Source of the DNA: Erythrobacter sp. JK5 | GTDB lineage: Bacteria > Pseudomonadota > Alphaproteobacteria > Sphingomonadales > Sphingomonadaceae | DNA: 64,000 nucleotides | Direction of reading: 5' to 3' | NCBI RefSeq assembly: GCF_018205975.1 | Contig: NZ_CP073577.1 | Coordinates: 1,054,001-1,118,000, forward strand | In this document: one piece after another, positions 7,968-18,593 of the stretch | Position numbering within the stretch: position 1 is the first letter of the stretch | Layout: each line of letters begins with the position of its first letter | Position numbers and translations under genes: made by a program | Notes under the pieces: model-generated | The model's input: only the letters and a program-made list of their open reading frames with translations | Database searches by the model: none | Told to the model about the DNA's origin: nothing

Positions 7968-8714
7968 ATGCGGGGCATGTCGAAGACCGCCGAACTCCAC
8001 CGGATGGTGATGGACAAGCATGTCTGTCCCTATGGCACCAAGGCGAAGCACCTGCTGGAAAGCCGCGGCTATACGGTCGAGGATCATCACCTCACCTCGC
8101 GCCCGGAAACCGATGCTTTCAAGGCGAAACACGCCGTGGAAACCACACCGCAGGTGTTCATCGATGGTGAGCGGATCGGCGGCTACGATGCGCTGCGCGA
8201 GCACTTCGGGATCGCCAATGACAAAGGTGGCACAAGCTACCGCCCGGTTCTTGCAGTGTTTGCGGTCGCCCTTGCGCTCTCGGTTTCGCTGTCTTTCGGC
8301 GTGCTGGGAGGCCTGGGCGGCCGCTCCCTCGAATGGTTCGTCGCTTTCTCGATGGGCATGCTGGCGATGCTCAAACTGCAGGATGTCGAGCAATTCTCGA
8401 CCATGTTCGTCGGCTACGACCTGCTGGGCCAGCGCTGGGTGCCCTATGCCTACGCCTATCCGTATCTCGAGGCGCTGGCGGCGGTTCTGATGGCGGGGCG
8501 GCTGTTGCCGTGGCTCTCGATCCCGGTCGCCTTCACCATCGGCACGATCGGCGCGGTGAGCGTGTTCTACGCGGTCTATGTGCAAAAGCGCGACATCAAA
8601 TGCGCCTGCGTCGGCGGGAGCGGCAACGTGCCGCTGGGCTTCATCTCGCTGAGCGAAAACCTCGCGATGATGGGGATGGCGGTGTGGATGACCTACGGTC
8701 TGATGACCGTTTAA
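7968..8714 (+). CDS. Glutaredoxin-MauE/DoxX fusion membrane protein
   Basis: A 248-residue two-part protein. Residues about 10-80 are a glutaredoxin-like domain (KHVCPYGTKAKHLLESRGY, then TTPQVFIDGERIGGYDAL) with a single cysteine in the CPYG active site, so a monothiol type. The rest is a MauE/DoxX-like membrane domain with four or more helices and a KCACVGG cysteine pair near the C-terminus. MauE-type proteins act in thiol-disulfide exchange across the membrane. The operator overlapping the start points to induction by metal, reactive sulfur or aldehyde. Its stop overlaps that of the convergent lipoprotein gene. Confidence 0.85.
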   Translation: MRGMSKTAELHRMVMDKHVCPYGTKAKHLLESRGYTVEDHHLTSRPETDAFKAKHAVETTPQVFIDGERIGGYDALREHFGIANDKGGTSYRPVLAVFAVALALSVSLSFGVLGGLGGRSLEWFVAFSMGMLAMLKLQDVEQFSTMFVGYDLLGQRWVPYAYAYPYLEALAAVLMAGRLLPWLSIPVAFTIGTIGAVSVFYAVYVQKRDIKCACVGGSGNVPLGFISLSENLAMMGMAVWMTYGLMTV

Positions 8715-9349
8715 TCCTGGATATTCTCCGTAGCCGCCAAATTCAGCACTTCGTTCAGAAGATCATTCAACTCGGGATATTCGTCGATGTCACATTCATG
8801 GCGGGTAGCAAAGGCTCGTCCTGACGCGCTTAGATACTCGAATACATATCGGGTGCCATCAGCACATATCGTGATCACACCATCATCGGCGACTGGGTTG
8901 TGATACTGCGCTGCATCATAGATATTTGCCGCAGATATTCTTGAATTAAGGCTCTCGAGCTCCGGCGCCTTCAGTTCCCGCGCCCAAGTTACCGCTATTC
9001 CGCCAGGATCATATCCTCCTGCTCCGTTGAGACGGGTGTAGGTTATCGTCGCGGAGCCGTCTTTGCCTTGATCCGAACGCAGGACAATGGCGGGGCTGAA
9101 ACTCGGGAGAACCAGCAAGCGAAACCGGGAATTGAAGGAATACAGGTCGGCTTGGTCCACCAGAGGTTTCTCGTTTGCGGCGGCGAGTTGTTTGCCGAAC
9201 CAATCCTCATAGAAATCGCGGTACCAGGCATTCTCTTCGGGATCGTCATCCCATCCCGCATCGGGAGCGAAATCCGTACCCGCACAAGCCGAGAGAAACG
9301 CGGCGATCAAGGCTGAACAAGCGGCAAGCCGGAATGACGATCTCACCAT
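8711..9349 (-). CDS. Hypothetical lipoprotein
   Basis: A 212-residue protein starting with a lipoprotein signal (hydrophobic stretch ending FLSAC at about residue 22). The rest is polar, with a stretch of aromatic residues (AWYRDFYEDWFGKQL) and a likely C-terminal alpha helix. I recognise no family. The lower half includes DGVITICADGTRYVFEYL, typical of a beta-sandwich, and two cysteines that could form a disulfide in the periplasm. It lies three bases downstream of mutL on the same strand, and its stop overlaps the convergent gene by four bases. Confidence 0.8.
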   Translation of the reverse strand: MVRSSFRLAACSALIAAFLSACAGTDFAPDAGWDDDPEENAWYRDFYEDWFGKQLAAANEKPLVDQADLYSFNSRFRLLVLPSFSPAIVLRSDQGKDGSATITYTRLNGAGGYDPGGIAVTWARELKAPELESLNSRISAANIYDAAQYHNPVADDGVITICADGTRYVFEYLSASGRAFATRHECDIDEYPELNDLLNEVLNLAATENIQD

Positions 9350-9352
9350 GCC

Positions 9353-11197
9353 TCAATGCCGTCCGAACAGCTTTTCGACGTCGTCCATGCTCAGCTTGAC
9401 CCAGGTCGGGCGGCCGTGGTTGCACTGGCCTGAGCGGGGGGTGGCTTCCATTTCGCGCAGGAGCGCATTCATCTCGTCGACGCGGAGCACCCGCCCTGCC
9501 CTGACCGATCCGTGGCAGGCCATGGTGGCGAGGACGTATTCGAGCTTTTCCGAGAGCAACAGCGCGCCCGAATCCTCGTTCTTGCCGTGCTTGGCGATAT
9601 CGTCGGCGAGGTCCTGCAGCAGCCTGGTCGTATCGGCCTTGGCGATGGCGGCGGGGACCGCGCGCACCAGCATCGCAGAAGGGCCGAAACGCTCGATGGC
9701 GAGCCCGAACCGAGCGAGACCCTCGGCGGCGTCTTCGAGCCGGTCGCAATCGGCTTCGTCCAGTTCGACCACGTCGGGAACCAGCAGCGCCTGCGAGCGC
9801 TGGGTCGCTTCCCCAGCCCCTGCCGATTTGAGCCGTTCGAGCACGAGCCGCTCGTGCGCCGCGTGCTGATCGACCAGCACCAGCCCGTCCGCCGCTTCGG
9901 CAACGATGTAGGTGTTGGCGACCTGACCGCGCGCGATGCCGAGCGGGTAGTCCTGCGCCTCCTCGGGCATTGGACCGGCTTCCTCGGCGCGGCCAGTTGG
10001 CAGCGCATCCTGCGACGGCGGATTCCATTCGGGGCGCGGTTCGCTCACCCGCGCCTGCGGTCCAGTCCAGTCGCGGCCCTCGAATATCGATCTCAGCGCC
10101 GGTGCTTCCTCCCGGACCGGTTCCGCCTGCCACCTTTCCATCGCCTTGCGATCCGGCCCCTGTGCGCTTCGCCGATCCCCTGTCGCCAGCGCCTGACGCA
10201 GGCCGGAGACGATGAACCCACGCACGCCCGTAGCATCGCGGAACCGCACCTCGGTCTTGGCCGGGTGGACGTTAACGTCGACATCCAGCGGCGGCAGGTC
10301 GAGAAACAGCGCCAGCACCGCGTGCCGGTCGCGCGCAAGCATATCCGAATAGGCCCCGCGCACAGCTCCGGTCAGCAGCCGGTCCTTCACCGGGCGACCG
10401 TTGACGAACAGGTACTGGTGGTCCGCCACGCCGCGATTGTAGGTCGGCAGGCCGGCCAGCCCGGTGAGCCGCATCGCACCGTGCGGGGTATCGCGCTCCA
10501 GCTCAATCGCAACGGCGTTGTCCTTGAGTTCGCGCGCCACGATCTGCGAGACGCGCGTCGCCAGTCCCTCGTCCGCTTGCGTCGACAGCGCGGTACGCGA
10601 CTTGCCCTCCGCGCCATTGGTCAGGGTGAAAGCGATCTCGGGCCGCGCCATCGCGAGGCGGCGCACGATATCGAGGCAGGCGATGTACTCGCTGCACGGC
10701 GTACGCAGGAACTTGCGGCGCGCCGGCACCCTTGCGAACAGTTGCTCGACCCGCACGCGCGTGCCCGGCGGCAGCGCAGCGGGTCCCTCCTCGATCATTT
10801 CCCCATGATCGATCACGCGCCGCCATCCGCTGTCGGCCTTGCGAATGCGGCTCTCGATACTTACCTTGGCAACACTGGCAATCGACGGCAGGGCTTCGCC
10901 GCGAAAGCCGAGAGTTTCGACCAGTTCGATAGCGTCGTTCGGCAGCTTCGAGGTGGCGTGGCGTTCCAGCGCCAGCGCCATATCCTCGGAAGACATGCCG
11001 CAGCCATCGTCGGTCACTTCGAGCCGGGTCAGCCCGCCGTCGGTCAGCGCGACAGCGATTCGCCGCGCACCAGCATCGATCGCGTTCTCGACCAGCTCCT
11101 TGAGCGCGGAAGCAGGCCGTTCGACCACTTCGCCCGCAGCAATGCGGTTGACCAGATCGGTCGGAAGTCGGCGGATGCGGGGCAGGTTTTCGGGCAT
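9353..11197 (-). CDS. mutL: DNA mismatch repair protein MutL
   Basis: A 614-residue MutL, the ATP-driven matchmaker of mismatch repair. The start at 11197 (MPENLPRIRRLP) fits family length better than an upstream in-frame ATG at 11227. The GHKL ATPase motifs are visible: VNRIAAGEVVERPASALKEL, ENAIDAGA, DDGCGM, and GFRGEALPSIASV. The C-terminal dimerisation domain begins near residue 420 (GIARGQVANTYIVAE). It carries the motif DQHAAHERLVLERL, which in many MutL proteins belongs to an endonuclease site, and a CNHGRPT near the end (residues around 600). It is therefore likely to be a nicking MutL, as expected where MutH is absent. Confidence 0.97.
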   Translation of the reverse strand: MPENLPRIRRLPTDLVNRIAAGEVVERPASALKELVENAIDAGARRIAVALTDGGLTRLEVTDDGCGMSSEDMALALERHATSKLPNDAIELVETLGFRGEALPSIASVAKVSIESRIRKADSGWRRVIDHGEMIEEGPAALPPGTRVRVEQLFARVPARRKFLRTPCSEYIACLDIVRRLAMARPEIAFTLTNGAEGKSRTALSTQADEGLATRVSQIVARELKDNAVAIELERDTPHGAMRLTGLAGLPTYNRGVADHQYLFVNGRPVKDRLLTGAVRGAYSDMLARDRHAVLALFLDLPPLDVDVNVHPAKTEVRFRDATGVRGFIVSGLRQALATGDRRSAQGPDRKAMERWQAEPVREEAPALRSIFEGRDWTGPQARVSEPRPEWNPPSQDALPTGRAEEAGPMPEEAQDYPLGIARGQVANTYIVAEAADGLVLVDQHAAHERLVLERLKSAGAGEATQRSQALLVPDVVELDEADCDRLEDAAEGLARFGLAIERFGPSAMLVRAVPAAIAKADTTRLLQDLADDIAKHGKNEDSGALLLSEKLEYVLATMACHGSVRAGRVLRVDEMNALLREMEATPRSGQCNHGRPTWVKLSMDDVEKLFGRH

Positions 11198-11211
11198 TTG
11201 TCGCACGCTAG

Positions 11212-12429
<1,218 letters not shown>

Positions 12430-12469
12430 TGCGCTTTTGGCGGAGCTAGACGGAAGGAAGTAATCGGCC

Positions 12470-13360
12470 ATGGCGCCGCCCTCATCGCGTCGATCGAGCT
12501 ATTCCAAGAAGGCCCAGTATTCGGTCTTCACCGGGTACCTGCTGGCGACGCTCGGAGCGCTGCTCGGGGCCGGGTTGCTGGCGCTGTCGCTCTGGCAGCC
12601 TTCCTCGTTCGCCCCGCTTCGTGGTGGCGCACGCGATGCGGTGACGCCGGCCGGCGAAGGCGCCGCCGCCGTCCGCACCGAAACAAAGGGGCTGCTCGAT
12701 ACGCTGGCGGGATACTGGCGCGCGGGCAGCCAGAATGCGGCGCTGCGGGAAGAGGTCGAGATCGCGCGCATCCGGCTTGCCGAGGCGGAATCGGTCAAGC
12801 AGGAGAACGAACGGCTGAAGGCGCTGCTCAACCTTGCCGAGGGCGAGGCAAAACCCGTCGCGGTCGCGCGGCTGGTGGGATCGAGCGCTTCGAGCAGTCG
12901 CCGGTTCGCCTATATCGGGGTCGGGTTCGAAGACGGCGTCCGGGTCGGCATGCCGGTCCATTCGCCGCGCGGCGTGGTCGGCCGGATCCTGGAAGTCGCG
13001 CGCGGATCGTCGCGCGTTCTGTTGCTGACCGACAGCGAGAGCGTGCTCCCGGTCCGCCGCGCCAAGGACGAAGTCGTCGCCTTCGCCGAAGGGCGCGGCG
13101 ACGGGTTGCTGCGTATCCGACTGATCAATCTCGGCATGAACCCGCTCAAGGAAGGCGATCTGTTCGTAACCAGCGGCGCGGGAGGCTATTATCGTCCCGG
13201 AATGGCAGTCGCGATCGTCAGCGAAATCACCAGCGACGGCGCGGTCGGGCGACTGATCGCGGATCCATCGGCGACCGATTTCGTGTCGGTCGAACCGATC
13301 TACGAGCCGACGGCGGTGCAAGCGGCGCAGACCCCGATCGAAACCGAGGTCGGCGATTGA
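12470..13360 (+). CDS. mreC: Rod-shape determining protein MreC
   Basis: A 296-residue bitopic membrane protein of the elongasome. A single membrane helix (about 22-44) is followed by a coiled coil (about 85-125, rich in Glu, Ala and Leu with EVEIARIRLAEAESVKQENERL-type heptads) and the two beta barrels of the MreC periplasmic domain (SPRGVVGRILEV, LLLTDSESVLPV, GDLFVTSGAGGYYRPG). GGAAGGAAG precedes ATG 12470. Its stop overlaps mreD by one base (TGATG). Confidence 0.96.
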   Translation: MAPPSSRRSSYSKKAQYSVFTGYLLATLGALLGAGLLALSLWQPSSFAPLRGGARDAVTPAGEGAAAVRTETKGLLDTLAGYWRAGSQNAALREEVEIARIRLAEAESVKQENERLKALLNLAEGEAKPVAVARLVGSSASSSRRFAYIGVGFEDGVRVGMPVHSPRGVVGRILEVARGSSRVLLLTDSESVLPVRRAKDEVVAFAEGRGDGLLRIRLINLGMNPLKEGDLFVTSGAGGYYRPGMAVAIVSEITSDGAVGRLIADPSATDFVSVEPIYEPTAVQAAQTPIETEVGD

Positions 13361-13914
13361 TGGAGCGGATCAATCCTTCCGCGCGTGCCGACCGCTACGG
13401 CAGCCGGATCAACCGCGCCCAGTCGCCGTGGCGGGCGCTCACCGTGCCCTATGTCACGATCATGCTGGGTTCGCTGCTCCCGGTGCTGTTTCTCGCCGAC
13501 GTCATGCCGATGGTGCCGCCGGTCGCATTCCTGTTCCTGCTCGGATGGCGGATCATGCGGCCCGGCCTGCTGCCGCTGTGGGTCGGGGTCCCGCTCGGCG
13601 CGTTCGACGACCTGTTCAGCGGTCAGCCGTTTGGCAGCGCGGTGCTGCTGTGGTCGCTCACCATGATCGCTCTCGAAGCGATCGAGGCCCGGTTTCCGTG
13701 GCGCGGTTTCTGGCAGGACTGGTTCACCGCCGGTCTAGCGATCGTGCTATACATCATTGCAGCAATGGTCATTTCCGGTGCCCCCATAACCCCCTTCCAG
13801 CTGGTTGCGGCGATGCCCCAGATCGCACTTTCGGTGCTGATCTATCCCGTGCTCGCGCGGGTCGTCGCGCGGCTCGACCAGTTCCGCCTCGCGCGCTCGC
13901 GGAGGATCGGGTGA
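13360..13914 (+). CDS. mreD: Rod-shape determining protein MreD
   Basis: A 184-residue polytopic membrane protein of the elongasome. About five hydrophobic segments are visible, with GVPLGAFDDLFSGQPFGS as the most family-like loop. I use ATG 13360, which overlaps the mreC TGA by one base. Sequence conservation in MreD is low, so the call leans on its position between mreC and mrdA and on hydrophobicity. It ends in GTGA with the next gene, a sign of coupling. Confidence 0.92.
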   Translation: MERINPSARADRYGSRINRAQSPWRALTVPYVTIMLGSLLPVLFLADVMPMVPPVAFLFLLGWRIMRPGLLPLWVGVPLGAFDDLFSGQPFGSAVLLWSLTMIALEAIEARFPWRGFWQDWFTAGLAIVLYIIAAMVISGAPITPFQLVAAMPQIALSVLIYPVLARVVARLDQFRLARSRRIG

Positions 13915-16013
13915 AGAAACTGTTCGGTCGCAAACGCGACGCGAGGCGAAGCGGTCCGGTCATCAGCGCGTCGACGCTGAAGAACACGTTCGATCGCCGC
14001 AGCATGGTGATCGGTTCGATCCAGGGCGGGATCGGCGTGCTGCTGGCGATCCGGATGGGCTACATCGCGATTGCCGAGAACGAGAAGTATCGGCTCGAAT
14101 CCGAAAGCAACCGGGTCAATCTGTCGCTGATTCCGCCGCGTCGCGGGTGGATCCTCGATCGCAACGACGCTCCGCTTGCTTCGAACCGGGCGGACTTCCG
14201 CGTCGATGTCATACCGGGCCGGCTCGCCGATCCGGATGCGACGATCGACCAGATCGGCTCGCTGCTCGATCTCAATCCCGGTCGCATCGCCGATCTCAAG
14301 GCCGAGATCGCGGCAAGCAGCGGATATCAGCCGGTCGAGGTCGCCAGCGGGCTCGATTACGAGGAGTTCGCCGCGCTCAGCGTGCGCCTGCCCGACATGC
14401 AGGGGGTAGTCCCGCAACGCGGCTTTTCGCGCTTTTATCCCACCGGCTGCAGCGTCGGTCATCTGATCGGCTATGTCGGTCCGGCCAATGCCGAGGAATA
14501 CGACGAGGAGGAGCGCAATCCGCTGCTGGTGACGCCGGGCTACAAGATCGGCAAGGACGGGCTGGAAAAGCAGTTCGAACAGGACCTGCGCGGCGTGCCC
14601 GGAGCGCGCCGGGTCGAAGTCACCGCATCGGGCCGGATCGTGCGCGATCTCGAAACCCGCGAGGATATCCAGGGCGATCCCGTTCGCCTGACGATCGATG
14701 GTCCGCTGCAGGATTATGCCGCACGCCGGATCGGGCTGGAAAGCGGATCGGTGGTGGTGATGGACTGCAAGACCGGGGACCTGCTGTGCATGGCCTCCAT
14801 GCCGAGCTTCGATCCCAACAGCTTTTCGGACGGCATCGGCAGCGTCGAATACGCGATGCTGCGCGATGACCAGCGCGTGCCGCTGCGCAACAAGGTGCTG
14901 AAGGGGCTCTACCCCCCCGGCTCGACCGTCAAGCCGATGCATTGCATGGCGTTCCTCAAGGCAGGGGTGCGGCCCGAAGAAACCATCGTGTGCGGCGGCG
15001 GGCGCCGGATCGGGAACCGCTTTTTCAATTGCTGGAGCAACCACGGCGTCGTCGATATGGCGAAGGCGATCTACCAGAGCTGCGACAGCTATTTCTATCA
15101 CTTCGCGCAGCAGGTCGGGTTCGACAAGGTCGCAGCGATGGCGAAGGAGATGGGGCTCGGTCAGGAATTTCCTCTGCCCGTCACCAGCCAGTTCTACGGC
15201 ACCGTGCCGACCCCTGACTGGAAGGTCGAGAAATTCGGTCGCGACTGGCAGCCGTTCGACACCGTGAACTCCTCGATCGGACAGGGCTACTACCTTACCA
15301 GTCCGTTGCAACTGGCGGTGATGAGCACCCGTCTCGCGACTGGACGGCACGTGATGCCGCGGCTGGTGATGAATACGCCGCCCAAGGGTTTCGATCAGGT
15401 CGAGTTTCCCGACGATCAGGTGCAGTTCGTACGGCAAGCGATGAGCGACGTGGTCAACGGGCCCGGTACCGCCGGCCGCGGCCGGCTGCCCTTCCCCGAC
15501 ATCCAGATGGCGGGCAAGACCGGGACCGCGCAGGTCGTCTCGCTGAGCGTGTCCGACGGACGTTCGGGCCCGTGGAAATACCGCGACCACGGCCTGTTCG
15601 TGTTTTTCGCCCCGACCGACAAGCCGCGCTATGCCGGTGCAGTCGTCATCGAGCACGGCGGCGGGTCGGGCGCGGCCTATCCGATCGCGCGCGACGTCAT
15701 GACCTTCATGTTCGACCCGGCCAAGGGACTGGAAGCGCTCAAGGCGCTCGAAACCCAGTGGGGCGGCACCGCGCAGCAGCGGCTCGAAATGCGCTATGCC
15801 GCCTATGCCGCCGAGCGCGGCGAAACCGTCATCGCGACGCCGCGACGCGACGAGGAAATCTTCGACCAGGTCGAAGCCGAAGCCCGGCTTGCCGCCCAGC
15901 AATCCGAAGCGATTGCCGAAGATGCCATTGCCCCGCGCCCCGATCCAACCGCCTCGGGCTCACCGCCACCGCAGGCGATCCCCTTACCCGTTTCGCAATC
16001 GGCAGGCGAATGA
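13911..16013 (+). CDS. mrdA: Penicillin-binding protein 2, peptidoglycan transpeptidase
   Basis: A 700-residue class B PBP that crosslinks peptidoglycan during elongation with RodA. Its GTG start overlaps the mreD stop. A short cytoplasmic tail and one membrane helix (about 40-58) precede the PBP dimerisation domain (IPPRRGWILDRNDAPLASN). The transpeptidase motifs are SxxK at Ser338 (PGSTVKPMHCM), SCD near 385 and KTG at 536 (AGKTGTAQV). The C-terminal 80 residues or so are an Ala/Pro/Glu-rich tail that is not conserved. It overlaps rodA in ATGA. Confidence 0.97.
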   Translation: MKKLFGRKRDARRSGPVISASTLKNTFDRRSMVIGSIQGGIGVLLAIRMGYIAIAENEKYRLESESNRVNLSLIPPRRGWILDRNDAPLASNRADFRVDVIPGRLADPDATIDQIGSLLDLNPGRIADLKAEIAASSGYQPVEVASGLDYEEFAALSVRLPDMQGVVPQRGFSRFYPTGCSVGHLIGYVGPANAEEYDEEERNPLLVTPGYKIGKDGLEKQFEQDLRGVPGARRVEVTASGRIVRDLETREDIQGDPVRLTIDGPLQDYAARRIGLESGSVVVMDCKTGDLLCMASMPSFDPNSFSDGIGSVEYAMLRDDQRVPLRNKVLKGLYPPGSTVKPMHCMAFLKAGVRPEETIVCGGGRRIGNRFFNCWSNHGVVDMAKAIYQSCDSYFYHFAQQVGFDKVAAMAKEMGLGQEFPLPVTSQFYGTVPTPDWKVEKFGRDWQPFDTVNSSIGQGYYLTSPLQLAVMSTRLATGRHVMPRLVMNTPPKGFDQVEFPDDQVQFVRQAMSDVVNGPGTAGRGRLPFPDIQMAGKTGTAQVVSLSVSDGRSGPWKYRDHGLFVFFAPTDKPRYAGAVVIEHGGGSGAAYPIARDVMTFMFDPAKGLEALKALETQWGGTAQQRLEMRYAAYAAERGETVIATPRRDEEIFDQVEAEARLAAQQSEAIAEDAIAPRPDPTASGSPPPQAIPLPVSQSAGE

Positions 16014-17128
16014 ACTCCATCGTTCCCGAACCGATCGCGCGTCAGCCTTGGGGCATGCTGATCCCGTTGTTCATGCTGGTCGCATTCGGGGCAGCGGTGC
16101 TGTATTCCGCCGCCGGCGGTGCGATGCAGCCGTTTGCCGCCTCGCACCTGTTCCGGTTCGGCGTGTTCCTTGTCATGGCGACCGTCATCGCAGCGATTCC
16201 GCGCGACCTGGTGCGAACGCTGACCTATCCGGCCTATATGGCGGTGGTGGTGATGCTGATCGCGGTCGAGGCGATGGGTGCACTGCGCGGCGGAAGCCAG
16301 CGCTGGCTCGATCTCGGGTTCATGGTGCTGCAGCCGTCCGAGCTGATGAAGCCGGTTATCGTCGTCACGCTGGCGCAATTCTATTCGACCCTGCCGGTCG
16401 GGATGATCGGCGGCTGGCGCGCACTGCTGTTGCCCGGCGCACTGGTCGCGGTGCCGATGGGACTGGTGCTGATGCAGCCCGACCTTGGCACGGCGCTTGC
16501 CATCGGGTTCGGCGGAGGCGTGGTGATGCTGCTCGCAGGCCTGCCGCTGCGCTGGTTCATCGCCGGAGGGGCAGCGGGTGTGGTCGCGGCGCCCTTGATG
16601 TTCTTCTTCGGCCTCAAGGAGTACCAGCAGCGCCGGGTGCTGACGATGTTCGATCCCGAAGCCGACGCGCTTGGCGCAGGCTATCACATCACCCAGTCGA
16701 AGATCGCGATCGGATCGGGCGGCCTCTTCGGCAAGGGCTTCAACGAAGGCTCTCAAAGCCATCTGCAATACCTGCCCGAACCGCACACCGATTTCGTGTT
16801 CGCCACCATGGCCGAGGAATGGGGCCTGATCGGCGGCCTGTTCGTGATCGCGGTGTTCAGCATCATCCTGCGCTGGGGGCTGAGGGTTGCGCGGGATTCG
16901 CGCGATCGCTTCGCCAGCCTGCTGGCCGCAGGCATGGTCGCGACGATATTCTTCTACGTCGCGGTCAACCTGCTGATGGTGATGGGCATGGCCCCGGTGG
17001 TCGGTATCCCGTTGCCGTTCATGAGCCACGGCGGATCGTCGATGCTGACCAACATGATCTGCATCGGCGCGCTGCTGATGGTCAATCGCTGGAACCGCAA
17101 CGCGCCGCGCGGCGGCCTTTCGGGTTGA
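16010..17128 (+). CDS. rodA: Peptidoglycan glycosyltransferase RodA
   Basis: A 372-residue SEDS-family membrane enzyme that polymerises lipid II into glycan strands together with PBP2. About ten hydrophobic helices are present. The family motifs include MVLQPSELMKP, MLMQPDLGTAL-type sequence (LVLMQPDLGTALAIGFG), and the C-terminal PLPFMSHGGSSMLTNM. The catalytic-type Asp occurs in the QPDLG motif. It starts in ATGA with mrdA, completing the tightly packed operon, and no further gene on this strand follows closely. Confidence 0.97.
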   Translation: MNSIVPEPIARQPWGMLIPLFMLVAFGAAVLYSAAGGAMQPFAASHLFRFGVFLVMATVIAAIPRDLVRTLTYPAYMAVVVMLIAVEAMGALRGGSQRWLDLGFMVLQPSELMKPVIVVTLAQFYSTLPVGMIGGWRALLLPGALVAVPMGLVLMQPDLGTALAIGFGGGVVMLLAGLPLRWFIAGGAAGVVAAPLMFFFGLKEYQQRRVLTMFDPEADALGAGYHITQSKIAIGSGGLFGKGFNEGSQSHLQYLPEPHTDFVFATMAEEWGLIGGLFVIAVFSIILRWGLRVARDSRDRFASLLAAGMVATIFFYVAVNLLMVMGMAPVVGIPLPFMSHGGSSMLTNMICIGALLMVNRWNRNAPRGGLSG

Positions 17129-17132
17129 CTTC

Positions 17133-17843
17133 TCAGACCTGCACCAGCCCCAGCTTGAGCGCCTTCACCGTCGCCCCGACCCGGTCGGACACGTCGAGCT
17201 TGGCATAGATCCGCTTGGTGTAAGTCTTCACCGTGTCGGGCGCGATGTCGAGTATGGTCGCGATCGCCGAAATCGACTTCCCGCGCGCGACCCAGCTCAT
17301 CACCTCGCGCTCGCGTTCGGACAGTTCGGGGCGGTCGTCCATCGAATCGAGCAGGACGCTCACGCGCTGATGCGCCGCCTGCGGCACACTGCGCACGATG
17401 CCGAGCCTGTGTCCGTCGATCTGCGTGATCGGCATGCCGAAATCGAACGATGCATAGGCATCGCGACCGCGCGGGCCGAACAGCGGCAGGCCGAAACCGT
17501 GCACCAGTCCGAATTCGGCCATCGCCGCGAAATATTCTTCGTTTTCCCGGGTGTTGGGCGCATAGCTGATCGCATCCTGCCACGAGAGCATCGATCCGTG
17601 CTGCAGCGTCCGCACCGGAATTGGGTCCTTGGCGCGAAAATCGGCCTGTTCGTACAGATCAAGCCATTCGCGGCTGAACCCTTCGGCGACGACTGCGGTC
17701 CCGGGAGAGTTGGGAGCCTCGAACAGCGGAGTGAAATGATAACTGTACCGCACGACCTGCTGTTCGAGACAGATATCGGCCGCGTATCGCAGGACATCCC
17801 CGATGTCCGTAAACGCCTCGATCTTGCCGAAATACTGCTGCAT
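17133..17843 (-). CDS. LuxR-type quorum-sensing regulator (solo)
   Basis: A 236-residue LuxR protein if started at 17843 (MQQYFGKIEAF); an in-frame ATG at 17909 would add 22 residues. The N-terminal autoinducer domain carries every classical pocket position at the right spacing from the first Trp: Trp, Tyr (+4), Asp (+13), Pro (+14), Trp (+28) and Gly (+56), in EWLDLYEQADFRAKDP, LSWQDA and FGLVHG. The C-terminal GerE helix-turn-helix is intact (SEREREVMSWVARGKS, then DTVKTYTKRIYAKLDV). No luxI-type synthase lies in the window, so it is probably a solo receptor. It faces the downstream RiPP region but is not co-transcribed with it. Confidence 0.93.
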   Translation of the reverse strand: MQQYFGKIEAFTDIGDVLRYAADICLEQQVVRYSYHFTPLFEAPNSPGTAVVAEGFSREWLDLYEQADFRAKDPIPVRTLQHGSMLSWQDAISYAPNTRENEEYFAAMAEFGLVHGFGLPLFGPRGRDAYASFDFGMPITQIDGHRLGIVRSVPQAAHQRVSVLLDSMDDRPELSEREREVMSWVARGKSISAIATILDIAPDTVKTYTKRIYAKLDVSDRVGATVKALKLGLVQV

Positions 17844-18062
17844 GCGAGTCCGAATACTACCACAGGTCACCCAGGTGGGCGACTTTCCCTTTACGTAACG
17901 TCCGTCCATATGTCGGAGGTCGCTCGCAAGAGCACTCGCGTTCGGGTCGCATTCCGGCAGGTCACGACCGTCGGACTTGGTTGGGCGCGAAAAGTCCTGA
18001 CGGCAACGGCCGCACCCCGCGTCTGTCTGTCGTCAGGCAACGGTCTTCGAAAGGCAGAAACC

Positions 18063-18386
18063 ATGGTTCGTCGCGCGGCGATCGCTCAGTGGCTGCGCGG
18101 AATGCTGACCGCGGACGGCGCACAACAGGCCGAACCTGACAACGCGGCGCTGGTCGCCAATGCGATCGCCGTGCGCGAGGCGCAGGGGCAGCCCACGGTT
18201 CTGCGCCAACTGCACACGATTACCCCGCTTTCGCAGTCGCAGGCATTTCAGGCGGTCGCGCAACTCGAAGAGCGCGGCACGGTCGCGGTCATCCCGCACG
18301 AACACGATGCGCTGGATTCGCAGGTGACGCTTCTGCGCAGCCCGCGCGGCGTGCTGGACAGCAAAGCGCATTGCGATGCCGCATAG
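18063..18386 (+). CDS. Small winged-helix-like protein, function unknown
   Basis: A 107-residue protein. Its middle part (ALVANAIAVREAQGQPTVLRQLHTIT, then LSQSQAFQAVAQLEERGTVAVIPHE) reads like a MarR/ROK-type winged helix with a recognition helix and a wing, but the match is by eye and weak. A larger MarR-like protein with comparable order occurs at 34577. The AT-poor stretch from 17844 to 18062 before it holds no clear gene. It ends about 100 bases before tRNA-Lys. Confidence 0.6.
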   Translation: MVRRAAIAQWLRGMLTADGAQQAEPDNAALVANAIAVREAQGQPTVLRQLHTITPLSQSQAFQAVAQLEERGTVAVIPHEHDALDSQVTLLRSPRGVLDSKAHCDAA

Positions 18387-18491
18387 GCCCTTCCAATCCC
18401 CAATCCGCGCGCTATATGCAGCGCCTTGCCTGATTCGGACGCTGTCGATGCCGACGCCCGAACACAGGCAAACCGATGTTTCGATCGGAAT

Positions 18492-18567
<76 letters not shown>

Positions 18568-18593
18568 TCGAAGCCGATCGCAACTGCCAGCCC

